Shown one piece after another: positions 51,660 through 60,383 of a stretch of 64,000 bases of DNA. The translations under genes were made by a program, and so were the position numbers. Source of the stretch: Paenibacillus sp. YN15 (GTDB lineage: Bacteria > Bacillota > Bacilli > Paenibacillales > NBRC-103111). Within the stretch, counting starts at the first letter, position 1. The number at the start of each line of letters is the position of its first letter. Below the pieces are notes generated by a model. The model did not search any database, had not been told where the DNA came from, and saw nothing but the letters and a program-made list of their open reading frames with translations. The stretch spans positions 1 through 64,000 of the forward strand of contig NZ_QMFA01000032.1 of assembly GCF_003285005.1 (NCBI RefSeq), given 5' to 3'.

Positions 51660-51688
51660 AAGCCCCTTCCGGCAAGGAAGGGGCTTTT
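51660..51688. terminator. Bidirectional terminator between convergent genes
   Basis: AAGCCCCTTCC / GGAAGGGGCTT with a short loop and TTTT after it. It sits between the GH65 fusion and the convergent secreted hydrolase. The rest of 51477-51785 holds only the AraC-like relic. Confidence 0.75.
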
Positions 51689-51785
51689 GAATTTCCGGGA
51701 ATCCTGTTGCCTTTGCTTATAGTCCGGAAGAGAAGAGGCCTGAGCGTCTGCCGTTCGCGGCGGACTCGTCAAGACCACCAGCAGT

Positions 51786-54700
51786 TCACTCGGAGGCATC
51801 CAGCCGGTTCAGGTTCACATCGTCGATGAAGGAGGTAGCTTCCTGTGTGGCTGCGGCTCCGACAAAGCGGATGGTATGGGCTCCTGCCGAGACCGTGAAG
51901 CTTTCTGTGACGAATGGCTGGAAAGCGGTGGATGCAGTTGTAAATGATCCAATCTGAGTATCGTCAACAAAAACCTTGAAGGAATGGTCACGACCGCCTG
52001 AAGTGCTTCGTTTGGCCGCTTGGAAAGTTAGGTTGTATGTTCCTTCCTTAAATTCTAAATGCTGCCTGATCAACCCTTGACCGCCGCTGACACTTTGCAG
52101 AAACGCAGTCTGGTTGCCTTCGGGGGCGGGCGGTGGCTGGAAGGCGCTTCCATTAGGATGAACTCCTGCATACCCGTTAAAGTACCACGATTCTGTGAAG
52201 GGCCCCTTTCTGTGGGCGGCCAGAACGGGCGCTTCGAACCCTTCGTTGCTCAATTCCTCCAGGGGCGGCCCAAGCTCCGGTTCTTCCGGCAACGGATTAG
52301 GCTGCGGGTTTTCCGGCAGCGGAGGGGAGCCCTTCGGTCTGATGCGGACATCGTCGATGAAGACAGTGCTCTCCTGCGGTGTTTCAATTCCGGAGAATCG
52401 GAGAGTATGGTACCCGGCGCTTGCGGTGAACCCTTCTGTTGTCACGAGAGCAAAGCTGCCGGATGGGTTCGGTTGGTATGTGCCCAGGAGCTGGTCATCG
52501 AAATACACCTGGAAGGGCAGGATGTCGCCGTATGAAGGCCGTGACGCCATTCGGAAGGATAGCTCGTACTCACCTTCACGGAAGTTGATGTCCTGGATCA
52601 GCTCGCCGGTAATTCCGCTGCGGCTGATCATAAAAGCGGTTTGCGTCCCTTGCGGAGCAACAGCTGCGGCAAAGGCGCTTCCATTCTTCTGCACTCCGGA
52701 GCGGTAATCAAATGCCCAGCCGTTAGTGATCGGTCCGGTCAAATAAGCCGAAGTGACGGGCATCTCAAACCCGGCATTGTAAATGGTAACCGCCGGCTCT
52801 TCATCCTGGATAAGCGTACTGATGTAGTAACGCTTGTCATCGGAAGCCGGATTCGGGTCCTCGAACAACCCTGCCGTGCTTACGGGGCCTGTAAGTGTTT
52901 TATAAAAAAATAATCCGTCCGCTCCATAAGCAATACTTGCCGTCCCCGTAAAAGAAAGCTCCTCTGCGCCGTCATAAGCAAGGAAGTCATAACCGTCCGG
53001 TCCGGCGCTGACATTGCCGATTTTGTACAACCGGAATACGTTGGCGGAGGGCTCTAGCCCCCCCTTGAAAGCGGCCGCTGTTATCTTCTTGGTGCCTGTT
53101 GTTAAAAAGATAGGTCCTGTGTAAAGAGTAGAGGACAAAGTTGGTGCACTGCCATCCGTTGTATAGCGGATTTCCGCGCCTTCCGTGGCGGTTGTGATGG
53201 TTAACGCCTCAGTAAATGCGTACTTTCCGTATTCCAGACTGAACTGCGGTATATCCGCCCTGCCGGCTGCAGGCGCAGGCTGTACCCGGATCAAAGCAAT
53301 GCCATAGCTGTCGGGGTCTTGAACGCTGGACGCCTTGACGGCTACCAGCTTCTCTTCATCAACAGCCGGGGCGGTATAAAGGCCCTCTGCAGTAACAGCC
53401 CCGTTGCCGCTGCCGATCACACTCCATGTGACACCCCCTGTATTGTCAATGACAGAGGCAGCCAACTGCTGCGCTTGACCGGCTGTCACTACTGGCTCCA
53501 GAGGGGTCACCTCCACCTGGGTCTGGGGCGGCAAGGTCGTATATACAATCACATTATGCTCCGCATCGATATCCGAATCGGTGAAGGAGGACCCTGCACC
53601 GGTGCTGAAAGACCCGCTTGCCGAAGGAATAACCGCGTTTCCTTCCAACTGCACATCCGCCTGATAGACATGCTTGTAGAACGTTTTGCCAACTGGCGGC
53701 TCCCCTCCAAAATCGAAGGTTACCTCCTTATCTGTCCCTGCCTTCGCCTCCAGAAGAATGGTATACTCTCCGTCGGCAGTTTTGAACACGGCGGAGCGGA
53801 GATCTTCCGAATCTGTATTCGAGGTCACGACTGTACTGTTGGCGGGGATGTACCGGGTCAGCAGGCTGGCCTCATAATAGCGCTTGTACGGTTTTGTTCC
53901 CAGCACCAGGGAATCCCACATGGTATAATTGCCATTGGTATCCGATCCCACATAGGGATCAGGCAGCCATACACCGTTCAACTGCCAGATCAGCGCGCCT
54001 TTGATGCCATGGTTGGCAGCCTTGATTACAGATCCGGCCAAACCGGCCTCCCATTTGGATTTGTCCTCGGCAAAGCCAAACTCTGTCATAATCACGGGCT
54101 TGCCGTCTGTAACATTCATCCGGTCTGCAATGGAGGCGGTTAATCCGTCATAGGACTGGCCGTACACATGGAAGGTGTAGGCGTCGAAATAATCGGCCGC
54201 ATGGTCGTGCATATACTGCGTCCATGCCGGACTCCCCGATTCCTCCGGCCCCCAGATTTCCACCTGGTCCCGGAGATTGTCTGCCGTCAATTGATCAGAG
54301 ATCTTGCGTACCATTTGCGCATAATACGCATTCTGGTCGCCGGGCGCTTCAAAGTCCCAGTTGCCGTTGGGCTCATTGTAAAACGTCAGATATTTGATAT
54401 TAGCGTACCCTTTGACATTGATCAATTGATCCAATACGGCGGAAGCCGCATCCGCAAAAGCATCCAGATCCCGGGGGGCGCTGATCCGCTTGTCCGACAC
54501 CTCGCTGAAGCTGAACCAGCTTTGCGTATCGGCCCCGACTTTCCAGCCGAAATTAAATTCAACCTCTGTTCCCGCTGCCTGCAAGGTATCCAAATATTTG
54601 TAGAAGCTTTGCATCTTACTGCTGTTCCAGTCGTAGACACCCTTCTGCTGCTCCATCCAGTCCAGTTGGAACCATACCCGGGCAATCTTCGGCTGCATCA

Positions 54701-54968
54701 TGGCGATCCGCTTGCGGTCCATCTCCCAATGCGCTTCACTATAGCCAAATTGGGACGTGCCTTCCATGAAACTGACCGGAATCAGGTTAACTCCGACACC
54801 CAAAAAATTCTCCTGGACAATTTCGGAAGAATTGATGGCGACTGTGTAGCCGCCAATGGCGGCCCTGGCCGTCGGCGCCGGCAGCACAAGCACCTGGAGA
54901 GCCAGCAGCAGCGCCAGAAGCCCAGAGCTGTTCCTATAGCCATTCTTTTTCAAGCTTTTCCCTGTCAT
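51786..54968 (-). CDS. Secreted clan GH-A glycoside hydrolase with C-terminal binding modules
   Basis: A 1060-residue exported enzyme. The signal peptide ends near residue 36 (TARA-AIGG). The catalytic barrel (~40-390) has probable acid/base Glu199 in YLTFYNEPNGNW and probable nucleophile Glu296 in VIMTEFGFAED; DAYTFHVYG is also typical of clan GH-A (GH39-like look, not assigned). Then come a beta-domain, an Ig-like domain (~490-560), a chitobiase/HEX C-terminal-like domain (~575-660; EIRYTTDGSAPT) and two homologous C-terminal modules (~745-880 and ~900-1055; both with NGSAF, GTQTAF/GNQTAFL and STVFIDDV/TSFIDDV) that look like carbohydrate-binding modules. No SLH domain, so it is probably released. 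Divergent from the two-component genes. Confidence 0.83.
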   Translation of the reverse strand: MTGKSLKKNGYRNSSGLLALLLALQVLVLPAPTARAAIGGYTVAINSSEIVQENFLGVGVNLIPVSFMEGTSQFGYSEAHWEMDRKRIAMMQPKIARVWFQLDWMEQQKGVYDWNSSKMQSFYKYLDTLQAAGTEVEFNFGWKVGADTQSWFSFSEVSDKRISAPRDLDAFADAASAVLDQLINVKGYANIKYLTFYNEPNGNWDFEAPGDQNAYYAQMVRKISDQLTADNLRDQVEIWGPEESGSPAWTQYMHDHAADYFDAYTFHVYGQSYDGLTASIADRMNVTDGKPVIMTEFGFAEDKSKWEAGLAGSVIKAANHGIKGALIWQLNGVWLPDPYVGSDTNGNYTMWDSLVLGTKPYKRYYEASLLTRYIPANSTVVTSNTDSEDLRSAVFKTADGEYTILLEAKAGTDKEVTFDFGGEPPVGKTFYKHVYQADVQLEGNAVIPSASGSFSTGAGSSFTDSDIDAEHNVIVYTTLPPQTQVEVTPLEPVVTAGQAQQLAASVIDNTGGVTWSVIGSGNGAVTAEGLYTAPAVDEEKLVAVKASSVQDPDSYGIALIRVQPAPAAGRADIPQFSLEYGKYAFTEALTITTATEGAEIRYTTDGSAPTLSSTLYTGPIFLTTGTKKITAAAFKGGLEPSANVFRLYKIGNVSAGPDGYDFLAYDGAEELSFTGTASIAYGADGLFFYKTLTGPVSTAGLFEDPNPASDDKRYYISTLIQDEEPAVTIYNAGFEMPVTSAYLTGPITNGWAFDYRSGVQKNGSAFAAAVAPQGTQTAFMISRSGITGELIQDINFREGEYELSFRMASRPSYGDILPFQVYFDDQLLGTYQPNPSGSFALVTTEGFTASAGYHTLRFSGIETPQESTVFIDDVRIRPKGSPPLPENPQPNPLPEEPELGPPLEELSNEGFEAPVLAAHRKGPFTESWYFNGYAGVHPNGSAFQPPPAPEGNQTAFLQSVSGGQGLIRQHLEFKEGTYNLTFQAAKRSTSGGRDHSFKVFVDDTQIGSFTTASTAFQPFVTESFTVSAGAHTIRFVGAAATQEATSFIDDVNLNRLDASE

Positions 54969-55005
54969 CTCATTTCCCCTTTCGCCTTATGGATTGCCTT
55001 CAAGA

Positions 55006-55019
55006 AGAAACCGCTTGCA
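55006..55019 (-). promoter_or_regulatory. cre-like site before the secreted GH-A gene
   Basis: On the minus strand TGCAAGCGGTTTCT matches the cre consensus at 12 of 14 positions. GATTAT overlaps its first base, as at the other exoenzyme promoters, but the 33-nt activator element is absent here. Confidence 0.4.
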
Positions 55020-55112
55020 TAATCAAGAATAATATGTACCGCACCTGAATGTAACAGGGCAGCGATATGGATTTTACATGGGATTGTTATGTTATCCGTC
55101 ATGCCCGCCATC

Positions 55113-55142
55113 TGGACGCGGATGACAAAATTGATTTACAAT
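55113..55142 (+). promoter_or_regulatory. Promoter candidate of the two-component operon
   Basis: TGGACG (55113-55118), 18 nt, TACAAT (55137-55142), 36 bp before the response regulator start. Confidence 0.45.
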
Positions 55143-55177
55143 AAAACGACAGCGGATTAGGATGGAGGAATGGGAGA

Positions 55178-56746
55178 ATGGATATTCTGATCATTGAAGA
55201 CGAATTGGCTGTCCTGAATGGCATGCACAGCGCGGTGCAGTCTCTCGGCGGCCGAGTCGGCCGAATCTTCGCCATCGGGGATGCAGAGGCAGCGGCAGAG
55301 CTTATTGCGGAGCATCACCCCGAGATTATCGTTACCGATATCGTGCTTCCGCAGATGAGCGGATTGGATCTGCTGGAGCAAATCATGGATGAAAACTACC
55401 AGCCGAAGGTGATTGTTGTTAGCGGATACAATGATTTTGCCTATGCCCAGCGCAGCATCAAGCTTGGAGCCGTCGATTACATGCTCAAGCCCTTTGTCCG
55501 GGAGGAATTTATCCGGAAGGTGCAAAGCGTCATGGACATGGTGGATAAGGAAAAGGAGACCAAGCTGCAGAATAAACAGGATTCCCGCTCACTTCTGGGA
55601 ACCCGGCTGTTGAGAGATAAATTTATTATGGGACTGTGCACCAACCCTGTTTCCCTTAACGAGAACACGGTTCACCGTCTGAAGTTTTTCGATATGGAGT
55701 GGCTTGCGGACAGCGGCTGCACCATCATCGCCGTAGACCGCCTGGAGCACAGTTCTGCCGCGTTGACGGAAAGGGAGATAGAGCTGAAGGTGTTTGCTGT
55801 CGGCAATGTTGTGGAAGAAATCCTGCAGCAAGGTCCCCCGTCCGTTATTGTCCAGAATATTCACCACCAGTGGATCATTCTTACGTCTGCAGAGAACACG
55901 GATGCATTGACCCGCACAATTATGACCTCTGTTAAAAAATACCAGCGCATTGATGTGTGCGCGGGGATCAGCAGCCGGATCCATTCGTTTATGGGCATAG
56001 CGGAAGCGTATGCACAGGCAGTTCGTGCCATGAAGCTGGCCCTGGCGGGACAGGGGACGTCCTGTCTCAGTTACCCGGACATCGCCGCCATGGCGGAAGG
56101 AGACGGAAACAAGATCGATTTCGGGCGAATGGCGGAGTTTGTATATCTGGGGGACAGGGACAAAATCCATCGGGCGGTTGCCGCGAAGGTGCATGAACTG
56201 ACCCTGACGGGGGAAACGGCCAACCGGCAGGCCTTTGTCCAGGGCTGTCTGGAATGGGTCGTCCAGGTGCATGCCGTGATGGCGGACAGGATGCTGGTCA
56301 AGCCCAAGCCCATCTCCATCCAGCTATGGGTTGACCTGGAGCAGTGCGGCAGCTACGAACAGATCCGGGATTACTTGATTCAGTACTTTACGAATCTCTC
56401 CGGCCATATCGTCACCATCCCCATGAATCCCATCATCGAAAAAGCATTGGCGATTATGCGCAGCCGCTATTCCGAAGCGATTACTCTCCAGGGTCTGGCG
56501 TCGGAGCTGTCGGTGCATCCCGTCTGGCTTAGCCAGTTGTTCAAACGGGAGACGAAAATCACCTTTTCCCAACAACTGACCGAGATCCGGATGGAGGAGG
56601 CCAAGCGTCTGCTTGATGAATCCAATCTGAAGATTTATGAGATTGCCGAGCAGGCCGGATACAGCGATCTGCAGCATTTTGGCCAGGTTTTCAAAGCCAG
56701 GACAGGCATGACTCCGAAGGAGTACCGCAGCCGCCATGAAAAATAA
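55178..56746 (+). CDS. YesN-type response regulator with AraC DNA-binding domain
   Basis: A 522-residue regulator. The receiver domain (1-~125) has the acidic pair in IIEDE, phosphoacceptor Asp54 in VTDIVLPQMSG and the conserved Lys in VDYMLKPFVREEF. A long middle region (~130-410) is typical of the YesN class. The C-terminus (~420-522) holds the AraC double helix-turn-helix (ITLQGLASELSVHPVWLSQL and IYEIAEQAGYSDLQHFGQVF). It overlaps the kinase gene by 11 bp. Such pairs activate neighbouring oligosaccharide ABC transporter genes. It is one candidate for the activator that binds the 33-nt element at three exoenzyme promoters. Confidence 0.92.
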   Translation: MDILIIEDELAVLNGMHSAVQSLGGRVGRIFAIGDAEAAAELIAEHHPEIIVTDIVLPQMSGLDLLEQIMDENYQPKVIVVSGYNDFAYAQRSIKLGAVDYMLKPFVREEFIRKVQSVMDMVDKEKETKLQNKQDSRSLLGTRLLRDKFIMGLCTNPVSLNENTVHRLKFFDMEWLADSGCTIIAVDRLEHSSAALTEREIELKVFAVGNVVEEILQQGPPSVIVQNIHHQWIILTSAENTDALTRTIMTSVKKYQRIDVCAGISSRIHSFMGIAEAYAQAVRAMKLALAGQGTSCLSYPDIAAMAEGDGNKIDFGRMAEFVYLGDRDKIHRAVAAKVHELTLTGETANRQAFVQGCLEWVVQVHAVMADRMLVKPKPISIQLWVDLEQCGSYEQIRDYLIQYFTNLSGHIVTIPMNPIIEKALAIMRSRYSEAITLQGLASELSVHPVWLSQLFKRETKITFSQQLTEIRMEEAKRLLDESNLKIYEIAEQAGYSDLQHFGQVFKARTGMTPKEYRSRHEK

Positions 56747-58502
56747 CGCCGCCGTTGTCCGGCTTACCCTATTCAAAAAGCTGTTTTTCACCCTCATTCT
56801 GACCGTGTATATTCCATTGCTGCTGGTCGGATATCTGACCTATGCCAAATCAAGCGAGCAAATTGAAAAAATGACAGCCGCTTTTCTGTCCGATAATCTG
56901 GAGTATAACAAGACCCGCATTGAAGAATCCTTCAGGCGGGTGGAAAGCCAATCCGTGGCGGTATATTCCTCGTCCAAGCTGCAGACGCTCCTGGAAAATG
57001 TCAGGCAAGGAAATATGATTGAATTTGAGTATATCAACAGCATTGCGACACTCCATCATGAACTGGGAAGTCCATATTATTTAAGCGTATACCCCATTGC
57101 CGCTGCCCCATACCTGGAATACAACAGCCTGCGGGCCAACTCTCCGGTGAAGAGCACCGACTGGTTCAAGCACGCGTTGGAGATGGAGGGAAACGGCTTC
57201 TGGATACATGAACACAGCAACAGCTTTATGGGGCCGGCCTCCAGCTTTTATTACATCCGGCCCATACGGGCCCTGCAGCTTCCGCGCCAGTTCGAGAACA
57301 TCGGAGTCATGACCTTCCGCGTGCCGGCCAAAGAGATCCAAGAGCAGCTGCTGCTCCTGGACCGCTATCCCAACCATCGGATCACCATCTATGACAGCCA
57401 AAACGAAGATATGCTGACAGCATCCGCCGGCGCCGAAATGGAAGGCTCCTGGCTGAAGGAGGAGCCTGCCGCCCGGAATCAGGCATTCAGGGTTGTGGAG
57501 AAAAACGGCCGGGAGCTTTATGTAGCCTCACTGTCAATCGGCAGCTACGGCTGGAAGCTGGTTTCCACTATCCCCGTTTCTGATGTGAACGGCCCCATCC
57601 AGCACCTGAAACAATTCACCTGGTATATCATCCTCATCAGCCTCGTCTTGATCTCCATTCTGCTGGCTGCCGTATCCAACAGCTTTACGGCGCCGGTTCA
57701 AGTGGTGGTTGGCCATATGAAAAAGCTGGACTTGGGCATTCTTGAGCGGTGTACGGGATATTCGTCAAGAAAGGATGAGATCGGCCAACTGGCATTCGGC
57801 TATAACAGAATGATCCAGAGCATGAGTGATCTGCTTGAAACCACCAGAACAACAGAACAGGAAAAGCGGAGGCTGGAGATCCAGATGCTGATGCATCAAA
57901 TCAATCCGCATTTTCTGTACAACACCTTAAGCTCCATTACCTGGAAAGCCGAGCTGGCCGGAGAATCCTCCATCGCCGAGATGACCGCTCTGCTTGCCGA
58001 TCTGCTGCGCTTCAGCCTTAACGAGGGGGAAGAATTAACCACAGTGGAAAGGGAAATTGAGCATGTGAAATGTTATCTGAAGATTGAATTGCTGCGCAGC
58101 AACAGCGGCTTTCAGATCATGTACAATATTCATCCGAGGGTGTGGAACAACCCGTATATGAAGCTGACTCTGCAACCGATTGTGGAGAACTGCGTCAAGC
58201 ACGGAATGAAGAAGCTGCCGCCGGGAACAGGCAAAATTATGATCTCCATGTATGAGGAGCGAAACGAGCTCGTCTGCGTGGTGGAGGACAATGGCCCCGG
58301 CTGCACGGAAGCGGAGCTGGATGAGCTGAACCGTCTCCATTGGGACCCCAAAGCAGAAAAAGGCGGCCGGATCGGCCTGCTCAACGTAAGCAGGCGGCTG
58401 AAGGCGCACTTCGGCCCGGACGGCAGCCTGAGCTTTGAGCGAAGCGGCAGCGCAGGGCTTCGCGTCATTGTGCGCCAGCCTCTTTTTCCCCCGGCAACAT
58501 AA
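56736..58502 (+). CDS. YesM-type sensor histidine kinase
   Basis: A 588-residue membrane kinase. First transmembrane helix ~13-33, an extracellular sensing domain (~35-285), second helix ~290-312, then HAMP. The HisK motif is MHQINPHFLYNTLSSI (phosphoacceptor His392), followed by an HATPase domain with NCVKHGMKK (N box) and VVEDNGPGC (G1 box). It presumably detects an oligosaccharide outside the cell, directly or through the binding protein encoded downstream, and phosphorylates the overlapping response regulator. Confidence 0.92.
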   Translation: MKNNAAVVRLTLFKKLFFTLILTVYIPLLLVGYLTYAKSSEQIEKMTAAFLSDNLEYNKTRIEESFRRVESQSVAVYSSSKLQTLLENVRQGNMIEFEYINSIATLHHELGSPYYLSVYPIAAAPYLEYNSLRANSPVKSTDWFKHALEMEGNGFWIHEHSNSFMGPASSFYYIRPIRALQLPRQFENIGVMTFRVPAKEIQEQLLLLDRYPNHRITIYDSQNEDMLTASAGAEMEGSWLKEEPAARNQAFRVVEKNGRELYVASLSIGSYGWKLVSTIPVSDVNGPIQHLKQFTWYIILISLVLISILLAAVSNSFTAPVQVVVGHMKKLDLGILERCTGYSSRKDEIGQLAFGYNRMIQSMSDLLETTRTTEQEKRRLEIQMLMHQINPHFLYNTLSSITWKAELAGESSIAEMTALLADLLRFSLNEGEELTTVEREIEHVKCYLKIELLRSNSGFQIMYNIHPRVWNNPYMKLTLQPIVENCVKHGMKKLPPGTGKIMISMYEERNELVCVVEDNGPGCTEAELDELNRLHWDPKAEKGGRIGLLNVSRRLKAHFGPDGSLSFERSGSAGLRVIVRQPLFPPAT

Positions 58503-58527
58503 GGATCCCTTGTAAACTCCATATCAC

Positions 58528-58559
58528 TACCCTGTTCATGAAAGTCCGTGAACAGGGTA
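58528..58559 (+). other. Perfect 11-bp hairpin between kinase and transporter genes
   Basis: TACCCTGTTCA and TGAACAGGGTA with a ten-base loop, 26 bp after the kinase stop and 26 bp before the permease start. The tail TTCTTG is only weakly T-rich, so it may be a partial terminator or mRNA processing/stability site that sets the ratio of regulators to transporter. Confidence 0.6.
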
Positions 58560-58585
58560 TTCTTGTGCCATAGGAGGTATACAAG

Positions 58586-59500
58586 ATGACGAAATCGAAG
58601 ACATTGCGGCTCATGTGGAATTACCGCTACTTGTACTTGATGCTGCTGCCCGGAATTGCGTATTACGCCATATACAAATACGCGCCCATGTACGGCACCA
58701 TTATCGCGTTCAAGGATTTTAATCTGGGCAAGGGCATATTCGGCAGTTCATGGGCGGATCCGTGGTATAAGCACTTCAAGTACTTTTATGATTCGCCCTA
58801 TTTTGCAACCATTCTCAGGAATACCCTTTTGATCTCCGTATACAAGATGGCCTGGGGAATCGCACCCGGCATTATTTTTGCCATTCTGCTGAATGAAGTA
58901 CGCAATAAGTACTTTAAACGAATTGTGCAGACCATTACGTATTTGCCCCATTTTCTTTCATGGGTCATCATTTATGGCATTCTCATCATCTTCCTGTCCG
59001 AGTCAACAGGTCTGGTCAATGACCTGATCCGGAATCTGGGCGGAAACAACATACCGTTTCTCACCTCCACCAGATGGTTCCGAAGTATTTTGGTGGGTTC
59101 GGAAATCTGGAAAGAATTCGGTTGGAACGCCATCATTTATTTGGCGGCGATTGCGGGAATCGACCCGACCTTGTACGAAGCTGCCAGGGTGGACGGCGCC
59201 GGACGGCTACGGAATATCTGGCATGTTACCCTTCCCGGAATCAGCAATGTGATCATTCTGCTGTTCATTCTCAAGCTCGGCCACATTCTGGAGGCCGGCT
59301 TCGACCAGATTTATATCATGTACAACGTGCAGGTGTATTCGGTAGCTGATATCCTGGACACATATGTATTCCGCACGGGTCTGGAGCAGTTTAATTTCAG
59401 TCTGGCTTCCGCCATCGGCTTGTTCAAGTCCTTCTTCGGATTGCTTCTGGTGCTGACAGCCAACAAGATTGCGCAGAGATGGGGTGGAGGAATATGGTAA
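58586..59500 (+). CDS. Sugar ABC transporter permease, LplB type
   Basis: A 304-residue inner-membrane permease of the oligosaccharide (CUT1) class. The start MTKSKTLRLMWNYRYLYLML and MYGTIIAFKDFN are typical of LplB. Six hydrophobic segments follow, with the EAA loop YEAARVDGAGRLRNIWHVTL (about 193-212). TAGGAGG precedes the ATG. It overlaps the next permease by 7 bp. The ATPase gene is not in this window; in Bacillota a shared MsmX-type ATPase usually serves such transporters. Confidence 0.92.
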   Translation: MTKSKTLRLMWNYRYLYLMLLPGIAYYAIYKYAPMYGTIIAFKDFNLGKGIFGSSWADPWYKHFKYFYDSPYFATILRNTLLISVYKMAWGIAPGIIFAILLNEVRNKYFKRIVQTITYLPHFLSWVIIYGILIIFLSESTGLVNDLIRNLGGNNIPFLTSTRWFRSILVGSEIWKEFGWNAIIYLAAIAGIDPTLYEAARVDGAGRLRNIWHVTLPGISNVIILLFILKLGHILEAGFDQIYIMYNVQVYSVADILDTYVFRTGLEQFNFSLASAIGLFKSFFGLLLVLTANKIAQRWGGGIW

Positions 59501-60354
59501 TCGGCAAAAAAGAAAAGGCGTATATCGCAAGTGTGTACACACTTCTCTGTATAGTCGCCCTCAGCGTAGTTTTTCCGCTCCTGTATGTGGTCGCAGTATC
59601 CTTGACTCCCTATTCGGAGGTGCTGAAGAACGGCGGCTTCGCCATCATTCCCCGCAGCGTCAATTTTGAAGCCTACGGCGCTTTTTTGAGGGATCACAAA
59701 ATCCCCCGCGCTTATGAAGTAACCGTTTTCCTGACTGTGGTTGGAACCGCCGTCAATCTCCTTCTGACCTCTTTGATGGCCTATCCGCTAAGCAAAAAAA
59801 ATCTGCCGTTCCGCAGCCTGCTGTTGCTGCTGATCCTGTTCACAATGCTATTCGGCGGAGGCATGATTCCCACTTATCTGGTAGTCAAGGGTACGGGCTT
59901 GCTCAACTCCGTCTGGGCCATGATTATCCCGGGAAGCGTCGCCACCTTCTACCTGCTGATTATGAAAACTTTTTTCGAGAACCTGCCGGAAAGCCTGGAT
60001 GAGGCCGCCAAAATTGACGGAGCCAGTGAAATCAGAATATTGTGGCAAATTGTGCTGCCCTTGTCCATGCCGATTATGGCTACAGTGGGATTGTTCTACG
60101 CTGTGGGCCACTGGAACGAATTTTTCAATGCCATTATCTATGTCTCCGACAGCAGCCTGCATCCGCTTCAGGTTACACTCCGGGGAATCCTGAAGCAAAC
60201 GGAGCTGCCGGAGCTTGATGTGGAACAGGTTTTGCCTACCCAGTCGCTGCAGATGGCCGCCGTCATCCTCTCCACCTTGCCTATCCTTATTGTTTACCCT
60301 TTTATCCAGAAGTATTTCACCCAGGGCGCCATGCTGGGATCGGTAAAAGGCTAA
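59494..60354 (+). CDS. Sugar ABC transporter permease, YtcP type
   Basis: Second permease, 286 residues. ATG 59494 follows GGAGG and overlaps the lplB-type stop codon (ATGGTAA). Six hydrophobic segments; the EAA loop reads DEAAKIDGASEIRILWQIVL. LFGGGMIPTYLVVKGTGLLN and the ending FIQKYFTQGAMLGSVKG are hallmarks of the YtcP branch. Translational overlap ensures equal amounts of the two permeases. Confidence 0.93.
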   Translation: MVIGKKEKAYIASVYTLLCIVALSVVFPLLYVVAVSLTPYSEVLKNGGFAIIPRSVNFEAYGAFLRDHKIPRAYEVTVFLTVVGTAVNLLLTSLMAYPLSKKNLPFRSLLLLLILFTMLFGGGMIPTYLVVKGTGLLNSVWAMIIPGSVATFYLLIMKTFFENLPESLDEAAKIDGASEIRILWQIVLPLSMPIMATVGLFYAVGHWNEFFNAIIYVSDSSLHPLQVTLRGILKQTELPELDVEQVLPTQSLQMAAVILSTLPILIVYPFIQKYFTQGAMLGSVKG

Positions 60355-60383
60355 CATAAAATCATCTATCGGGGGAATGAAAA

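Noticed and set aside
51500-51829. Plus-strand 109-codon frame between the convergent genes
   Set aside because: It runs through a bidirectional terminator and into the 3' end of the convergent hydrolase gene, without a ribosome-binding site.
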